From assembly GCA_016838895.1 (NCBI GenBank), contig JAEKNU010000010.1, forward strand, positions 1 to 64,000: DNA of 64,000 nt. The letters are read 5' to 3'. The notes beneath the pieces were generated by a model that was not told the DNA's origin, made no database searches, and saw only the letters and a program-made list of their open reading frames with translations. This stretch comes from Chloroflexota bacterium (GTDB lineage: Bacteria; Chloroflexota; Anaerolineae; Anaerolineales; Anaerolineaceae). The position numbers and the translations under genes are program-made. Of the stretch, positions 26,659 through 34,608 are shown one piece after another (the first letter of the stretch is position 1; every line of letters begins with the position of its first letter).

Positions 26659-27309
26659 TCATTTTCCCTGGCGTGTGTGTATACACAATAAGTGTCCTCC
26701 CTTTATTTCTATCTCAGCAGTTTCTGATAACATAACATTGCTGATACCCCGGGTTTGATGGATATACAAATCTTCATCATTTAATGGATATGCCAATTGA
26801 TGCGTGCGAACTCCCTGTACAACAGGCTGCAATGGAATTAGCGAGATGATATCTCCTGGCTTGCCATCAATTATTTGTCTTCGACGAATTAAGCACACTT
26901 CCTCTTTGCCATCATCAAAACGAACATCTAAATCATGCAATCTTGGATCCAGCAAAATGAAACTATTCGCCAAAGTCTGGTCAAGCCGACCACCCAATGC
27001 AGCAACAATTCGTATTTTTGCACACTTTTCCAACAAGGCAAAAGATAAAGCCAATTCAAAATCAGTTTCATCCTTCGCAATCGGGTATTGCAAAATGCGA
27101 GTATGTTGTTCTTCCGCCCAGATTCGTTCCGTGGGAGAAATCGAATCCAGATCACCAATTAATATATCCGGGGGGATTTCAGCCAGATGGAAATAATGTA
27201 ATCCACCATCCACTGCAATTTTTAACCAGGCAGGAGTATTAAAGGATGCAAGGAAGTCAGGATCATGGAGTTCACCATTCAGCACCAAAACTGCTTGTTT
27301 ATCATCCAT
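26659..27309 (-). CDS. thiN: Thiamine diphosphokinase
   Basis: A 216-residue enzyme that turns thiamine into thiamine diphosphate with ATP. Seen: KIAVDGGLHYF, PDILIGDLDSIS, AKDETDFELALSFA and ALGGRLDQTLAN, the full active-site set. Start at ATG 27309; the track's upstream start (27348) lies in riboswitch-linked leader and is rejected. The SD, AGAGGG, sits in a hairpin just before the ATG. First gene of the thiamine import operon, so imported thiamine is activated at once. Confidence 0.92.
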   Translation of the reverse strand: MDDKQAVLVLNGELHDPDFLASFNTPAWLKIAVDGGLHYFHLAEIPPDILIGDLDSISPTERIWAEEQHTRILQYPIAKDETDFELALSFALLEKCAKIRIVAALGGRLDQTLANSFILLDPRLHDLDVRFDDGKEEVCLIRRRQIIDGKPGDIISLIPLQPVVQGVRTHQLAYPLNDEDLYIHQTRGISNVMLSETAEIEIKGGHLLCIHTRQGK

Positions 27310-27314
27310 AAGAA

Positions 27315-27337
27315 ATACCCTCTGCCGTAGAGGGTAT
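27315..27337 (-). promoter_or_regulatory. SD-sequestering hairpin, TPP riboswitch expression platform
   Basis: On the minus strand ATACCCTCT pairs with AGAGGGTAT across a 5-nt loop. The second arm holds the ribosome site (AGAGGG) of thiN, 5 nt before its ATG. No T run follows, so translation rather than termination is likely to be controlled. Confidence 0.7.
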
Positions 27338-27357
27338 AGAAGAGACACGCCAAGTGT

Positions 27358-27448
27358 GTTTTCCCTCCGCCGGCATTATCCGGATCAGGTAATGCGGGTC
27401 GAGGATTCAAGATCCTCCTCTCAGCCTGTTTGACTCAGGCTCCCCGTA
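27358..27448 (-). ncRNA. TPP riboswitch (THI element)
   Basis: Minus-strand sequence carries the conserved THI-box parts in order: GGGGAGCC at the 5' side, CTGAGAGGAGG in the centre, then ACCTGATCCGGATAATGCC and GGCGGAGGGAA at the 3' side. It lies 50 nt before thiN and the thiamine ABC importer. Binding of thiamine pyrophosphate should reduce expression. Confidence 0.97.
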
Positions 27449-27496
27449 ATGCAATATGCGCAGTATAGAAGATTATCAGATGTTTGTCAATAGACA

Positions 27497-27524
27497 GAAA
27501 AAAACAGCCGCAAAATGCGGCTGT
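27497..27524 (-). terminator. Rho-independent terminator of the FxLYD lipoprotein gene
   Basis: ACAGCCGCA (27504-27512) pairs with TGCGGCTGT (27516-27524) around a 3-nt loop, and a T7 run follows on the minus strand. Confidence 0.9.
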
Positions 27525-27544
27525 ATCGACTTGTTTGTAAAAAT

Positions 27545-28597
27545 TTACTGTGCCTGATATTCAATAACTGCATACTCAGGACAATCCCAAATGGTCAATT
27601 CAAATGTACCAGTACCATTTGCAGGCAATGAGTCTTCCTCAATAAATCCCCATTCAGCTGCAACCAATTTTCCATTCTCATCATACAAACTGGCAACAAT
27701 GTTTACATAGGTATGTTCGATATCAGTTTCATTTTTCACAGTACCGGTGAAAATAACACTGTAATCATCCTGTGTTACCTCAACACCACCTACAGTAATC
27801 ATGGGAGCATCTTCAGCAGCAATTGAACTTTGAACAATTAATGCATACTCTGTATCCGATCCCCAATTCTGACTCATATACATCTTAAACGGCGATTTTC
27901 CACCAGCAGGAATGATATCCAGCATGGAATACGTACTCACTACATCAATTAAGATGTCGTTTTGATCGTATAAACTGCTGGCTACATGTACCCACTCCAT
28001 GGGTTGATCAGAGGTGTTTTCAATTTCGCCAATGATGGTCATGTTATATTCATCCAGAATAGCAGTATCATATACAATTTCTAATCCTGAAGGGATCTCT
28101 TCATCAGATTCATACCATTCATCCACAACAATTTCATAGCTTGCAAAATTATTCAGATTTTCAGAGCTAAAATAAAATGGAACATCTTTTCCAGGAGGTA
28201 AAAGAGATAACTGTGGATAAATCGACTCAGTGGCAATGATTTTGCCATCACCATCAAATAAAATCATTGAAATATCTACACTGGAAACAACAACGTCCAT
28301 ATTATTGCGGACGTGCCCTACAAAGGTTACCCAGCCGTCCGAATCATAATGGTTGACATTATATACTTCTATATCTCCGCCTGTTGTCCCATTTTTAATG
28401 GCAGGTTCAGGCGCTTCATTTTCCATGGGCACTGGTTCTTCAATTTTTTCAGCAGGTTGGATATCAACAGTACTTACCTCATTCTCTGTATTTTCCGGTA
28501 GAAAATTTTTCAAACCGGGTGCCCCACAAGTACACGACATTGTAAATATGATTATTAATGGAAGAAAAATCAATCGTTTTTTTTCTCTTTTCATCAT
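27545..28597 (-). CDS. Lipoprotein with three FxLYD-type beta repeats
   Basis: A 350-residue lipoprotein; lipobox FTMSC, then an acidic Pro-rich linker. Three repeats of about 90 residues follow, each with a strand like TFVGHVRNN, then ILFDGDGKII, SSLYDQNDIL or ASLYDENGKL, and a closing LPxG turn. These match FxLYD domains, surface beta-sandwiches of unknown role. Start ATG behind AAAGGA. It lies 60 nt after the last gene of the signalling operon and may belong to it. A strong terminator follows. Confidence 0.7.
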   Translation of the reverse strand: MMKREKKRLIFLPLIIIFTMSCTCGAPGLKNFLPENTENEVSTVDIQPAEKIEEPVPMENEAPEPAIKNGTTGGDIEVYNVNHYDSDGWVTFVGHVRNNMDVVVSSVDISMILFDGDGKIIATESIYPQLSLLPPGKDVPFYFSSENLNNFASYEIVVDEWYESDEEIPSGLEIVYDTAILDEYNMTIIGEIENTSDQPMEWVHVASSLYDQNDILIDVVSTYSMLDIIPAGGKSPFKMYMSQNWGSDTEYALIVQSSIAAEDAPMITVGGVEVTQDDYSVIFTGTVKNETDIEHTYVNIVASLYDENGKLVAAEWGFIEEDSLPANGTGTFELTIWDCPEYAVIEYQAQ

Positions 28598-28657
28598 AAT
28601 TTTCCTTTATAAAATTATGTTACCCGAAGAGAATTAAATTCCCCTGGAAATTTTATA

Positions 28658-29449
28658 TCAGCGTACGCGGCGAATCCACTTATCTTTCAGGGTAATATTT
28701 CGTGGACTTACCTCTTTTTCCAGCATCAGGAAATCCACCAACAATCTGGAAAATTTACTACTATCTTCCAGCATGGGATAATGCCCACCTCCCTCAATTA
28801 ATATGCCGTGCATATGATCTTCTAGTACAAGAAATCGTCGTTCTGATGGACTTACAATTGCCTGATCCTGGACACCATGTACAAATAAACTACGATGTTG
28901 ACCAACTTTCCATAAATTGATCAAATCCATCTGCTTTACTTCCTGCAATGAGACCCGTAACGATTGCAGATCGATTTTGTGTATTTCTTCCAATACAAAG
29001 TGAGCATCTTCATCTTTATCCAACAACCAATTTACTAAGTCATATGGTGTATCTTCAAACAAGCGCTCATTTAATGAAGTGTCAGACATCGGACAAGAGA
29101 CTAAAAACAAACGATCAACACTATGATAATATTGCTTGGCAAAATTCATGGCGATTACAGCACCAAGACCATGCCCCACTATAGCCACTTTTTCAAGCTT
29201 CATTTGAGTTAAGAATTTAGCAATTAATCTTGTCTGATCCTGAATACTATAAGCACGTTTGTTCCTGGCTGTATCTCCGAACCCCCACAAATCAACTGCA
29301 ATCGTCTTATAATTTAATGATGAAACAATCTGCATGGCTGGCATCCAGTATCGCCAGGTACCTAACCAATCATGAAGAAATAAAACAGGGCGACCGTGAC
29401 CCATCACTTCATAATGGCATACTTCATTATCGATGACAACTCCACTCAT
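28658..29449 (-). CDS. Alpha/beta-hydrolase fold protein lacking the nucleophile Ser
   Basis: A 263-residue alpha/beta-hydrolase. The fold is clear: VLFLHDWLGTWRYW, VDLWGFGDT, and a C-terminal GGGHYPMLED with the catalytic His. At the nucleophile elbow it reads VGHGLGA, residue 94 being Gly where the enzyme family has Ser. So it is probably a non-catalytic binding or signalling form. Its relative at 32184-32981 in the same operon keeps the Ser. The ATG overlaps the TGA of the receiver gene by 4 nt. Confidence 0.82.
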   Translation of the reverse strand: MSGVVIDNEVCHYEVMGHGRPVLFLHDWLGTWRYWMPAMQIVSSLNYKTIAVDLWGFGDTARNKRAYSIQDQTRLIAKFLTQMKLEKVAIVGHGLGAVIAMNFAKQYYHSVDRLFLVSCPMSDTSLNERLFEDTPYDLVNWLLDKDEDAHFVLEEIHKIDLQSLRVSLQEVKQMDLINLWKVGQHRSLFVHGVQDQAIVSPSERRFLVLEDHMHGILIEGGGHYPMLEDSSKFSRLLVDFLMLEKEVSPRNITLKDKWIRRVR

Positions 29450-29832
29450 AGTACACTCCCTGCTCCATTTGTATTAACCAATTCATTTATTTTTGATATC
29501 AGGTATAAAAAGTCAAACGGTTTTTCAATCACTGTGTCTACACCTAATGAGCGACTTGTAGCAAGCTCTGATTGCTCAATTTTTGCAGAAATAAAAATCA
29601 CTGGTGTCTGTTTTATGGATGGGGTTTGACGGATTTTTTCGCAAACTTCAAATCCGTTCAGATGTGGCATAGTAATATCCAGTAAAACAATATCAGGATT
29701 TTCTTGTATTGTCTTATCCAGGGCATCCTGCCCATCAAATGCTTCAACAACTTCCATTTGTTGAAGCCGTAAAGCCATTGCAATCAGCTTACGAATGTCA
29801 ACATCATCTTCGGCAACCAATACAACGGTCAT
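29446..29832 (-). CDS. Single-domain response regulator (CheY-like)
   Basis: A 128-residue receiver. Acidic pocket EDD (8-10), phospho-acceptor Asp at 52 in VLLDITMPHLNG, and Lys in VIEKPFD are all in place, so it should be phosphorylatable. No output domain. It sits between the receiver-GGDEF-like gene and the Gly-elbow hydrolase, overlapping the latter by 4 nt. No histidine kinase in the window. Confidence 0.88.
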   Translation of the reverse strand: MTVVLVAEDDVDIRKLIAMALRLQQMEVVEAFDGQDALDKTIQENPDIVLLDITMPHLNGFEVCEKIRQTPSIKQTPVIFISAKIEQSELATSRSLGVDTVIEKPFDFLYLISKINELVNTNGAGSVL

Positions 29833-29860
29833 TTTTCCAGCCTTGGATCATTGTGTAGTG

Positions 29861-30751
29861 TTATGCGGCGGCTGCTTTCTTCCTTTCGTCAGCAGCAATT
29901 TCGGTAATTTCCCTGATATCAGCAAAACGATATTGCGATGGAGAAACCGTTCCAATAGATAACGTCATCAGATTATGTTGTTCTTCCTCGCCATTTTTCT
30001 CCAACATCATAAATCCCTGATCCCGATCAGTGAAATTATAATACGTTGCGATATCCTTATTGAAACGCGCCAGCAGTTCTGTGTATACAGTTTGCATGAC
30101 GTCTTCCTGAGTAATTATCACAAAATTTTCACCACCAGCATGACCGACAAAATCATCAACGCTGCCAAATTCATTGCAAACCTCTTGCATGGTCATGGCG
30201 ATAAAACGTAGTACATCAGACGCGGCCAAAAAGCCATATTTCTCTTTAAAAGATTGGTATTCATTTATATGAATATCCATGAAACTCCAGCCACTTGTTT
30301 TAATGACCTGGCGCAAGTAATCTTCAATTATTCGTACGGATGGTAAACGGGATTGAGCATCAGTGAAACTTTCTCGTTCACTGCGATTTAGAGCATTTTG
30401 AATGCGTAATTGTAATTCTTCAATATCAAAAGGCTTCGTAATATAATCATCTGCACCCATCTCTAAACCTTGCAGTTTGTCTTTACGGTCATTCTTTTGA
30501 GTCAGGAAAATAATGGGGACAAACTTTGTGCGAAAATTGTGACGAAGTCGTCTGCACACTTCATAACCATCGATATCAGGTAAAATAATATCAAGAATAA
30601 TTAAATCAGGCGGATTTTCAATTGCTTTTGCTACTGCATCTTCTCCGCGAGAAGTGATCGTAACCCCATATTGCTTCCGATCAAAATATATTTGTAACAT
30701 TGATACAATATCAGGTTCATCATCAACGATCATTAATCTTACATTTTCCAT
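29861..30751 (-). CDS. Receiver plus degenerate GGDEF domain protein
   Basis: A 296-residue two-domain protein. Residues 1-120 are a full receiver (DDE at 10-12, Asp 54 in LIILDIILPD, Lys in YITKPFD). Residues 140-290 have the diguanylate cyclase fold, but the signature loop reads AGGENFVII where active enzymes have GG[DE]EF. The metal and catalytic acidic residue is in doubt, so it may bind GTP or act only as a scaffold. It is part of the GTPase operon. Confidence 0.8.
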   Translation of the reverse strand: MENVRLMIVDDEPDIVSMLQIYFDRKQYGVTITSRGEDAVAKAIENPPDLIILDIILPDIDGYEVCRRLRHNFRTKFVPIIFLTQKNDRKDKLQGLEMGADDYITKPFDIEELQLRIQNALNRSERESFTDAQSRLPSVRIIEDYLRQVIKTSGWSFMDIHINEYQSFKEKYGFLAASDVLRFIAMTMQEVCNEFGSVDDFVGHAGGENFVIITQEDVMQTVYTELLARFNKDIATYYNFTDRDQGFMMLEKNGEEEQHNLMTLSIGTVSPSQYRFADIREITEIAADERKKAAAA

Positions 30752-30802
30752 GCAGCCTCCATCCAGATTTTACCAATGAAATTCAAGAACACCGCGATAA
30801 TT

Positions 30803-32083
30803 TTACCAACTCTCATCCACCATCTCACCCATACGCGGGTATAATCGACGATGTTGACCTTTTGCTGGTAATCCGTGGTGATCGGATTCTTCATAAGTTA
30901 CATCTTTATCAATAACAGGTCGGTCTCTTGAAGCAATCAAGACTACATCCGATTCAATTGTTCGTGCCGGGTAAACAATAATACCTGAACCAATTCGACA
31001 ATTATGTCCAACACAACCACCTAAAACCGGACGATTGGAATCTGACAATTTTCCACTGCCATCCAAAGCCCTAATCTGATCTGAAAGTAGGTTGAAATCA
31101 GTAAATGTTGTGCCCGCTCCAACAAATGAATTTCGTCCAATAATGCACATTTGTAAACAGGCATTTTGCGCAACCATGGCATTATCCATGAGTGTCGTCA
31201 TAAACAGAGAAGCGCGGAAAGGTAAAAAAGTACCATCACAGACCACACTGAGCATCAATTGGCAGCCCTGTGAAATATTAACATTATCCCCGATAATACA
31301 ATTTTCAATCACCGCGCCAGCGTTAATCGTTACATTGTCACCAATGCTGGTGGGACCATGAATGATCGCACTGGGGTCTATAATACAATTTTTTCCAATC
31401 GTCACTAGAGCAGAACTATCCAGCACCTGTTTACCTTCAAAAATAGCTCTTGCGACAACTTTCAGTTTAAAAATCACCTCATTATTAATGCGGCTCTCAA
31501 ATCGAGCTCCCCTGCCGAATAAACCAAACACCATATCGGCAATAAACAAATGCACCCAGGAATCAATGGCCATCATACTGCGTAGTGGGACATAATAAAT
31601 CAGATCCCCCACTTGCGTAGCCATATAAGTCGGCACGTGATAGTAGCCAATCTCTCTCGCCTGCAAATCAATGATTAATGGCTCAACCTCGTCATCGACT
31701 GGACCATTAGGGTAATACCACAAATCGGCGAAATATAAATCGTCTTTCTTTGTATAGGAACTGGAAAGTGGCAGACAATGTTCCCGGAAAGCGGGATCAT
31801 CCAATGAAAATGCTGCTCTTACAGGATTATTTTGTTTCGTCGCTTCTGTTAAAAAAGCTTCAATGTATTGCATATCAAAAAACAAATTATCTCGATATAC
31901 AATGCTGGGTTCTTTTACACGAGGTATTTTCTCGCCTTCAGGAATTTCCATTTCTCGCCGGACAAAGGGTGTGAAAGCATCCCGTTGATGTAACCATAAA
32001 GGTTTATTCTGAATACGGAGATCACGTGCCGGCTCATTGAACGGTGTTATTTGTTTAGTAGATTGCAAAATAATTTTTAGCAT
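30803..32083 (-). CDS. Left-handed beta-helix (hexapeptide repeat) protein
   Basis: A 426-residue protein. Roughly residues 1-190 have no recognised domain. Residues 220-395 are hexapeptide repeats of the GlmU/LpxA type: IGKNCIIDPSAIIHG, IGDNVTINAGAVIENCIIGDNV, IGRNSFVGAGTTFTDF, VGHNCRIGSGIIVYPA. Such domains are acyl- or nucleotidyl-transferase parts, but the N-terminal nucleotidyltransferase motif is absent. It is in the operon with the Cvn-type GTPase; its substrate is unknown. Confidence 0.65.
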   Translation of the reverse strand: MLKIILQSTKQITPFNEPARDLRIQNKPLWLHQRDAFTPFVRREMEIPEGEKIPRVKEPSIVYRDNLFFDMQYIEAFLTEATKQNNPVRAAFSLDDPAFREHCLPLSSSYTKKDDLYFADLWYYPNGPVDDEVEPLIIDLQAREIGYYHVPTYMATQVGDLIYYVPLRSMMAIDSWVHLFIADMVFGLFGRGARFESRINNEVIFKLKVVARAIFEGKQVLDSSALVTIGKNCIIDPSAIIHGPTSIGDNVTINAGAVIENCIIGDNVNISQGCQLMLSVVCDGTFLPFRASLFMTTLMDNAMVAQNACLQMCIIGRNSFVGAGTTFTDFNLLSDQIRALDGSGKLSDSNRPVLGGCVGHNCRIGSGIIVYPARTIESDVVLIASRDRPVIDKDVTYEESDHHGLPAKGQHRRLYPRMGEMVDESW

Positions 32084-32183
32084 GAAAAATCCTCGTTTCC
32101 ATTAGATCAAAAAACCCAACCTTCTATAAAGGAAGGATGTGATGAAAGTAAAGCTATATTATTTACTTGTCCATGCATATTGG

Positions 32184-32981
32184 TCAGGATGCGGTTGTTT
32201 CGTCCTGTAGAAAATCGAAAATCTTTTCTTTAAAAGCTTTAGGTTCATCCAACATAATGAAGTGACCAGCTTTCTTGAATATTTCGATTCGTGAATGGGG
32301 GATTCCTTGTTGAAGGACTTTCCATTGATTCGGATTAACGATAATATCCCGCAGACCAAACATGCCCATAACCGGTAATTGCACCTGGGTTATTTCTTTA
32401 CGAATATCCCAGCGATGCAATGACGAAATGCTGCGAAAGAAAGAATCCATAGTGGTTTTTGATAAATCACGATCCATCATTTCAGGGAAATCTTCACCAC
32501 GGCTAATCAACGGTGAAGCTGCTTTCATACCCATGCGGAATAATCCCATTGAACTGAATAATAGACGGGCAATTGGAGGAATACCAGCTAACTTGAGGGC
32601 TAATGCTAACGATGAACCGACAATCGGCGATCCAATAATGACGACTTTATCCACCCGATCAGGGAATTGGCAGGCATAAGATAAACTAACCGTGCCCCCC
32701 ATACTATGACCAATTAACGGCGCACTGGCAATTCCCATCTGATCCATGAATTGCCGAACCATTAAAATAAAATCTTGAACTTGAAAAGTGGAATTCTGTT
32801 TACCGGAGTCACCAAAACCCCAGAAGTCAAGGGCATACGTGCGGTAGGATTGACCGAGGCTGGCCATTACATCCTGCCATAAGCCCCACGTACCCAACCA
32901 GCCATGCAGCAGGATAACAGGTTTCCCTCTGCCATAAACTTCGTAATGTAAAACCCCTTGAGCAGTAGTAATGGATGACAA
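32184..32981 (-). CDS. Alpha/beta hydrolase with intact Ser-Asp-His triad
   Basis: A 265-residue hydrolase close in layout to the one at 28658: shared VILLHGWLGTWGLW and LDFWGFGDSG. Here the elbow is LIGHSMGG with Ser 93. An Asp (GLRDIIV) and a His (AGHFIMLDEP) complete the triad. The likely start is TTG 32981 behind GAGGAG. Esters or lactones are the usual substrates, but none is indicated. It follows the GTPase gene by about 30 nt. Confidence 0.85.
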   Translation of the reverse strand: MSSITTAQGVLHYEVYGRGKPVILLHGWLGTWGLWQDVMASLGQSYRTYALDFWGFGDSGKQNSTFQVQDFILMVRQFMDQMGIASAPLIGHSMGGTVSLSYACQFPDRVDKVVIIGSPIVGSSLALALKLAGIPPIARLLFSSMGLFRMGMKAASPLISRGEDFPEMMDRDLSKTTMDSFFRSISSLHRWDIRKEITQVQLPVMGMFGLRDIIVNPNQWKVLQQGIPHSRIEIFKKAGHFIMLDEPKAFKEKIFDFLQDETTAS

Positions 32982-33012
32982 TGCGGATGCTCCTCAGACT
33001 AACTTATTAAGT

Positions 33013-33546
33013 CTAGCCTTCTTCCATTTCAGAAAGGATGCTATATAAAAGCTCTAATAATACATTTTTAACAGATTCTTTATCAATGGCAACACAGGGT
33101 AAAAATTTGATATTCTGATCCAAGCGCAGAGCTAAGCGCATATCTTCCAGATCCCAGGCATCAGGCAGGTCTTGTTTATTCGCTGCAACAACATATGGGG
33201 TAGGGGAATAAGCTCTGAAAGTCTCTAATATCATTCTGGCTTCGCGGAAAGTTTCAGGACGATTGCTGTCAACAATCACTATAAAACCTAACATCCCTTC
33301 AGAGAGAATTTCCCACATGAAGTCAAAGCGTTTCTGTCCAGGCGTACCGAATAGGTACAACACCAGATCTTCATCCACTGTTATACGTCCAAAATCCATG
33401 GCAACAGTGGTCGAGTCTTTTACCTTTTCCTTAGCAGATGATATCTTCTTCTCAGTAGAGACAACATCAATCTCACTTACAGATTGGATAAACTCTGTTT
33501 TGCCTGCATTAAATGGCCCAGTAACAACGATTTTTACCGTTTGCAT
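33013..33546 (-). CDS. CvnD-type small GTPase (COG2229)
   Basis: A 177-residue Ras-like GTPase. G1 GPFNAGKT (10-17), the family stretch VAMDFGRITVDEDLVLYLFGTPGQ with G3 at 67-71, and G4 NKQD (123-126). This is the pattern of CvnD, the GTPase of Streptomyces conservons. The start is ATG 33546, not the TTG at 33564. It lies 24 nt after the DUF4388 gene. No roadblock protein (CvnB) or sensor kinase is in the window, so the partner set differs from a canonical conservon. Confidence 0.88.
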   Translation of the reverse strand: MQTVKIVVTGPFNAGKTEFIQSVSEIDVVSTEKKISSAKEKVKDSTTVAMDFGRITVDEDLVLYLFGTPGQKRFDFMWEILSEGMLGFIVIVDSNRPETFREARMILETFRAYSPTPYVVAANKQDLPDAWDLEDMRLALRLDQNIKFLPCVAIDKESVKNVLLELLYSILSEMEEG

Positions 33547-33570
33547 CAAATATATGCCCTTCAATATAAA

Positions 33571-34386
33571 TTAGATTGATCGGATCCTTTTTACAATCCG
33601 GTTCAATAATGTTTTTTGTTCCGCTTTATCATTTGTCGGGAACATCGGTCCAACTGCCTTACGCTGTTGAATTTCCGGTCGAACCAGTTCCACCAATCCC
33701 GCTTGCAACAACCCATAAACAACACGTCTAATTTGAGCATCATTCATTTTTGCAGCCTTGGCAATTTGGGCGATGGTATTCTTCGGGCTGACATAAGAAA
33801 CAACCTGCCATTCTTCCACACTCAAATTAATATCCCGTATGTTTGTTCCCGGACGATCCGTGAAGCGCATGGTCATATCCAAACTGGGAATCTCATCCTG
33901 AAGCTGTTCAATGGCTTTCAATTCTCTTGATGCTTCAATAATTAAATTTTCAAGGTCTATACGTACCGTAATTTTGTCTTCTGGCGGAAGAGAAACCATG
34001 TCAAAGTAAAACCCACCCTCAAACCAGGAGAATGTTTCACGCACATGGTTCACAAAGTGATTTTGCAAACTGGAGATAATATCACTTTGTGTAAGGTAAC
34101 CTGCATTAATCAATAATAAGCCCAACTCCTTATCCTTGAGGTTATCAGAGCGTTGCTTTAAGATACGATATTGATTCGCTGTAATTTTTCTATTCTGCTG
34201 TAAAATGCCGGCTAAACTATTATCTCGGTCGTCGATTTGCGAGTATGCCAACTTACCTTCTTTGAAAGTGATCAAGGCTTTATGTCGGGCTGTCTCGATG
34301 ATCATCGTCCCGGTTTTTTTGGCAAGGTTTACAAGCGTTAATAATTGTGTAATCGAAAAATCTTGTAGCTTACCCTGTAACGCCAT
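33571..34386 (-). CDS. DUF4388 (PATAN) protein with C-terminal winged helix
   Basis: A 271-residue protein. The N-terminal DUF4388/PATAN domain starts LQGKLQDFSITQLLTLVNLAKKTGTM, typical of signalling proteins paired with GTPases and receivers. The C-terminal 70 residues resemble a winged helix: EWQVVSYVSPKNTIAQIAK and RRVVYGLLQAGLVELV. First gene of a run of seven on the minus strand, directly ahead of the GTPase. By analogy, it may be the scaffold or output of the GTPase switch. DNA binding is uncertain. Confidence 0.8.
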   Translation of the reverse strand: MALQGKLQDFSITQLLTLVNLAKKTGTMIIETARHKALITFKEGKLAYSQIDDRDNSLAGILQQNRKITANQYRILKQRSDNLKDKELGLLLINAGYLTQSDIISSLQNHFVNHVRETFSWFEGGFYFDMVSLPPEDKITVRIDLENLIIEASRELKAIEQLQDEIPSLDMTMRFTDRPGTNIRDINLSVEEWQVVSYVSPKNTIAQIAKAAKMNDAQIRRVVYGLLQAGLVELVRPEIQQRKAVGPMFPTNDKAEQKTLLNRIVKRIRSI

Positions 34387-34608
34387 ACGTTATTCCTTTA
34401 TTTACCAGAAAAATAATAGTACGTGTTTGATTATACATCCAAGAGGTATACCAGTCAATTAATTGTGCAATGCAATAATAGCTGCTCCACCGATTAAAAA
34501 AACCAGTGTAACGGTGAAATCAATTCAGTTTCTCTTTATCTATAAGTATATGATAACATTAAGAATTCCTTTTAATTTAACCCTTGCAAATCTGTTGAGT
34601 TGTTATTA

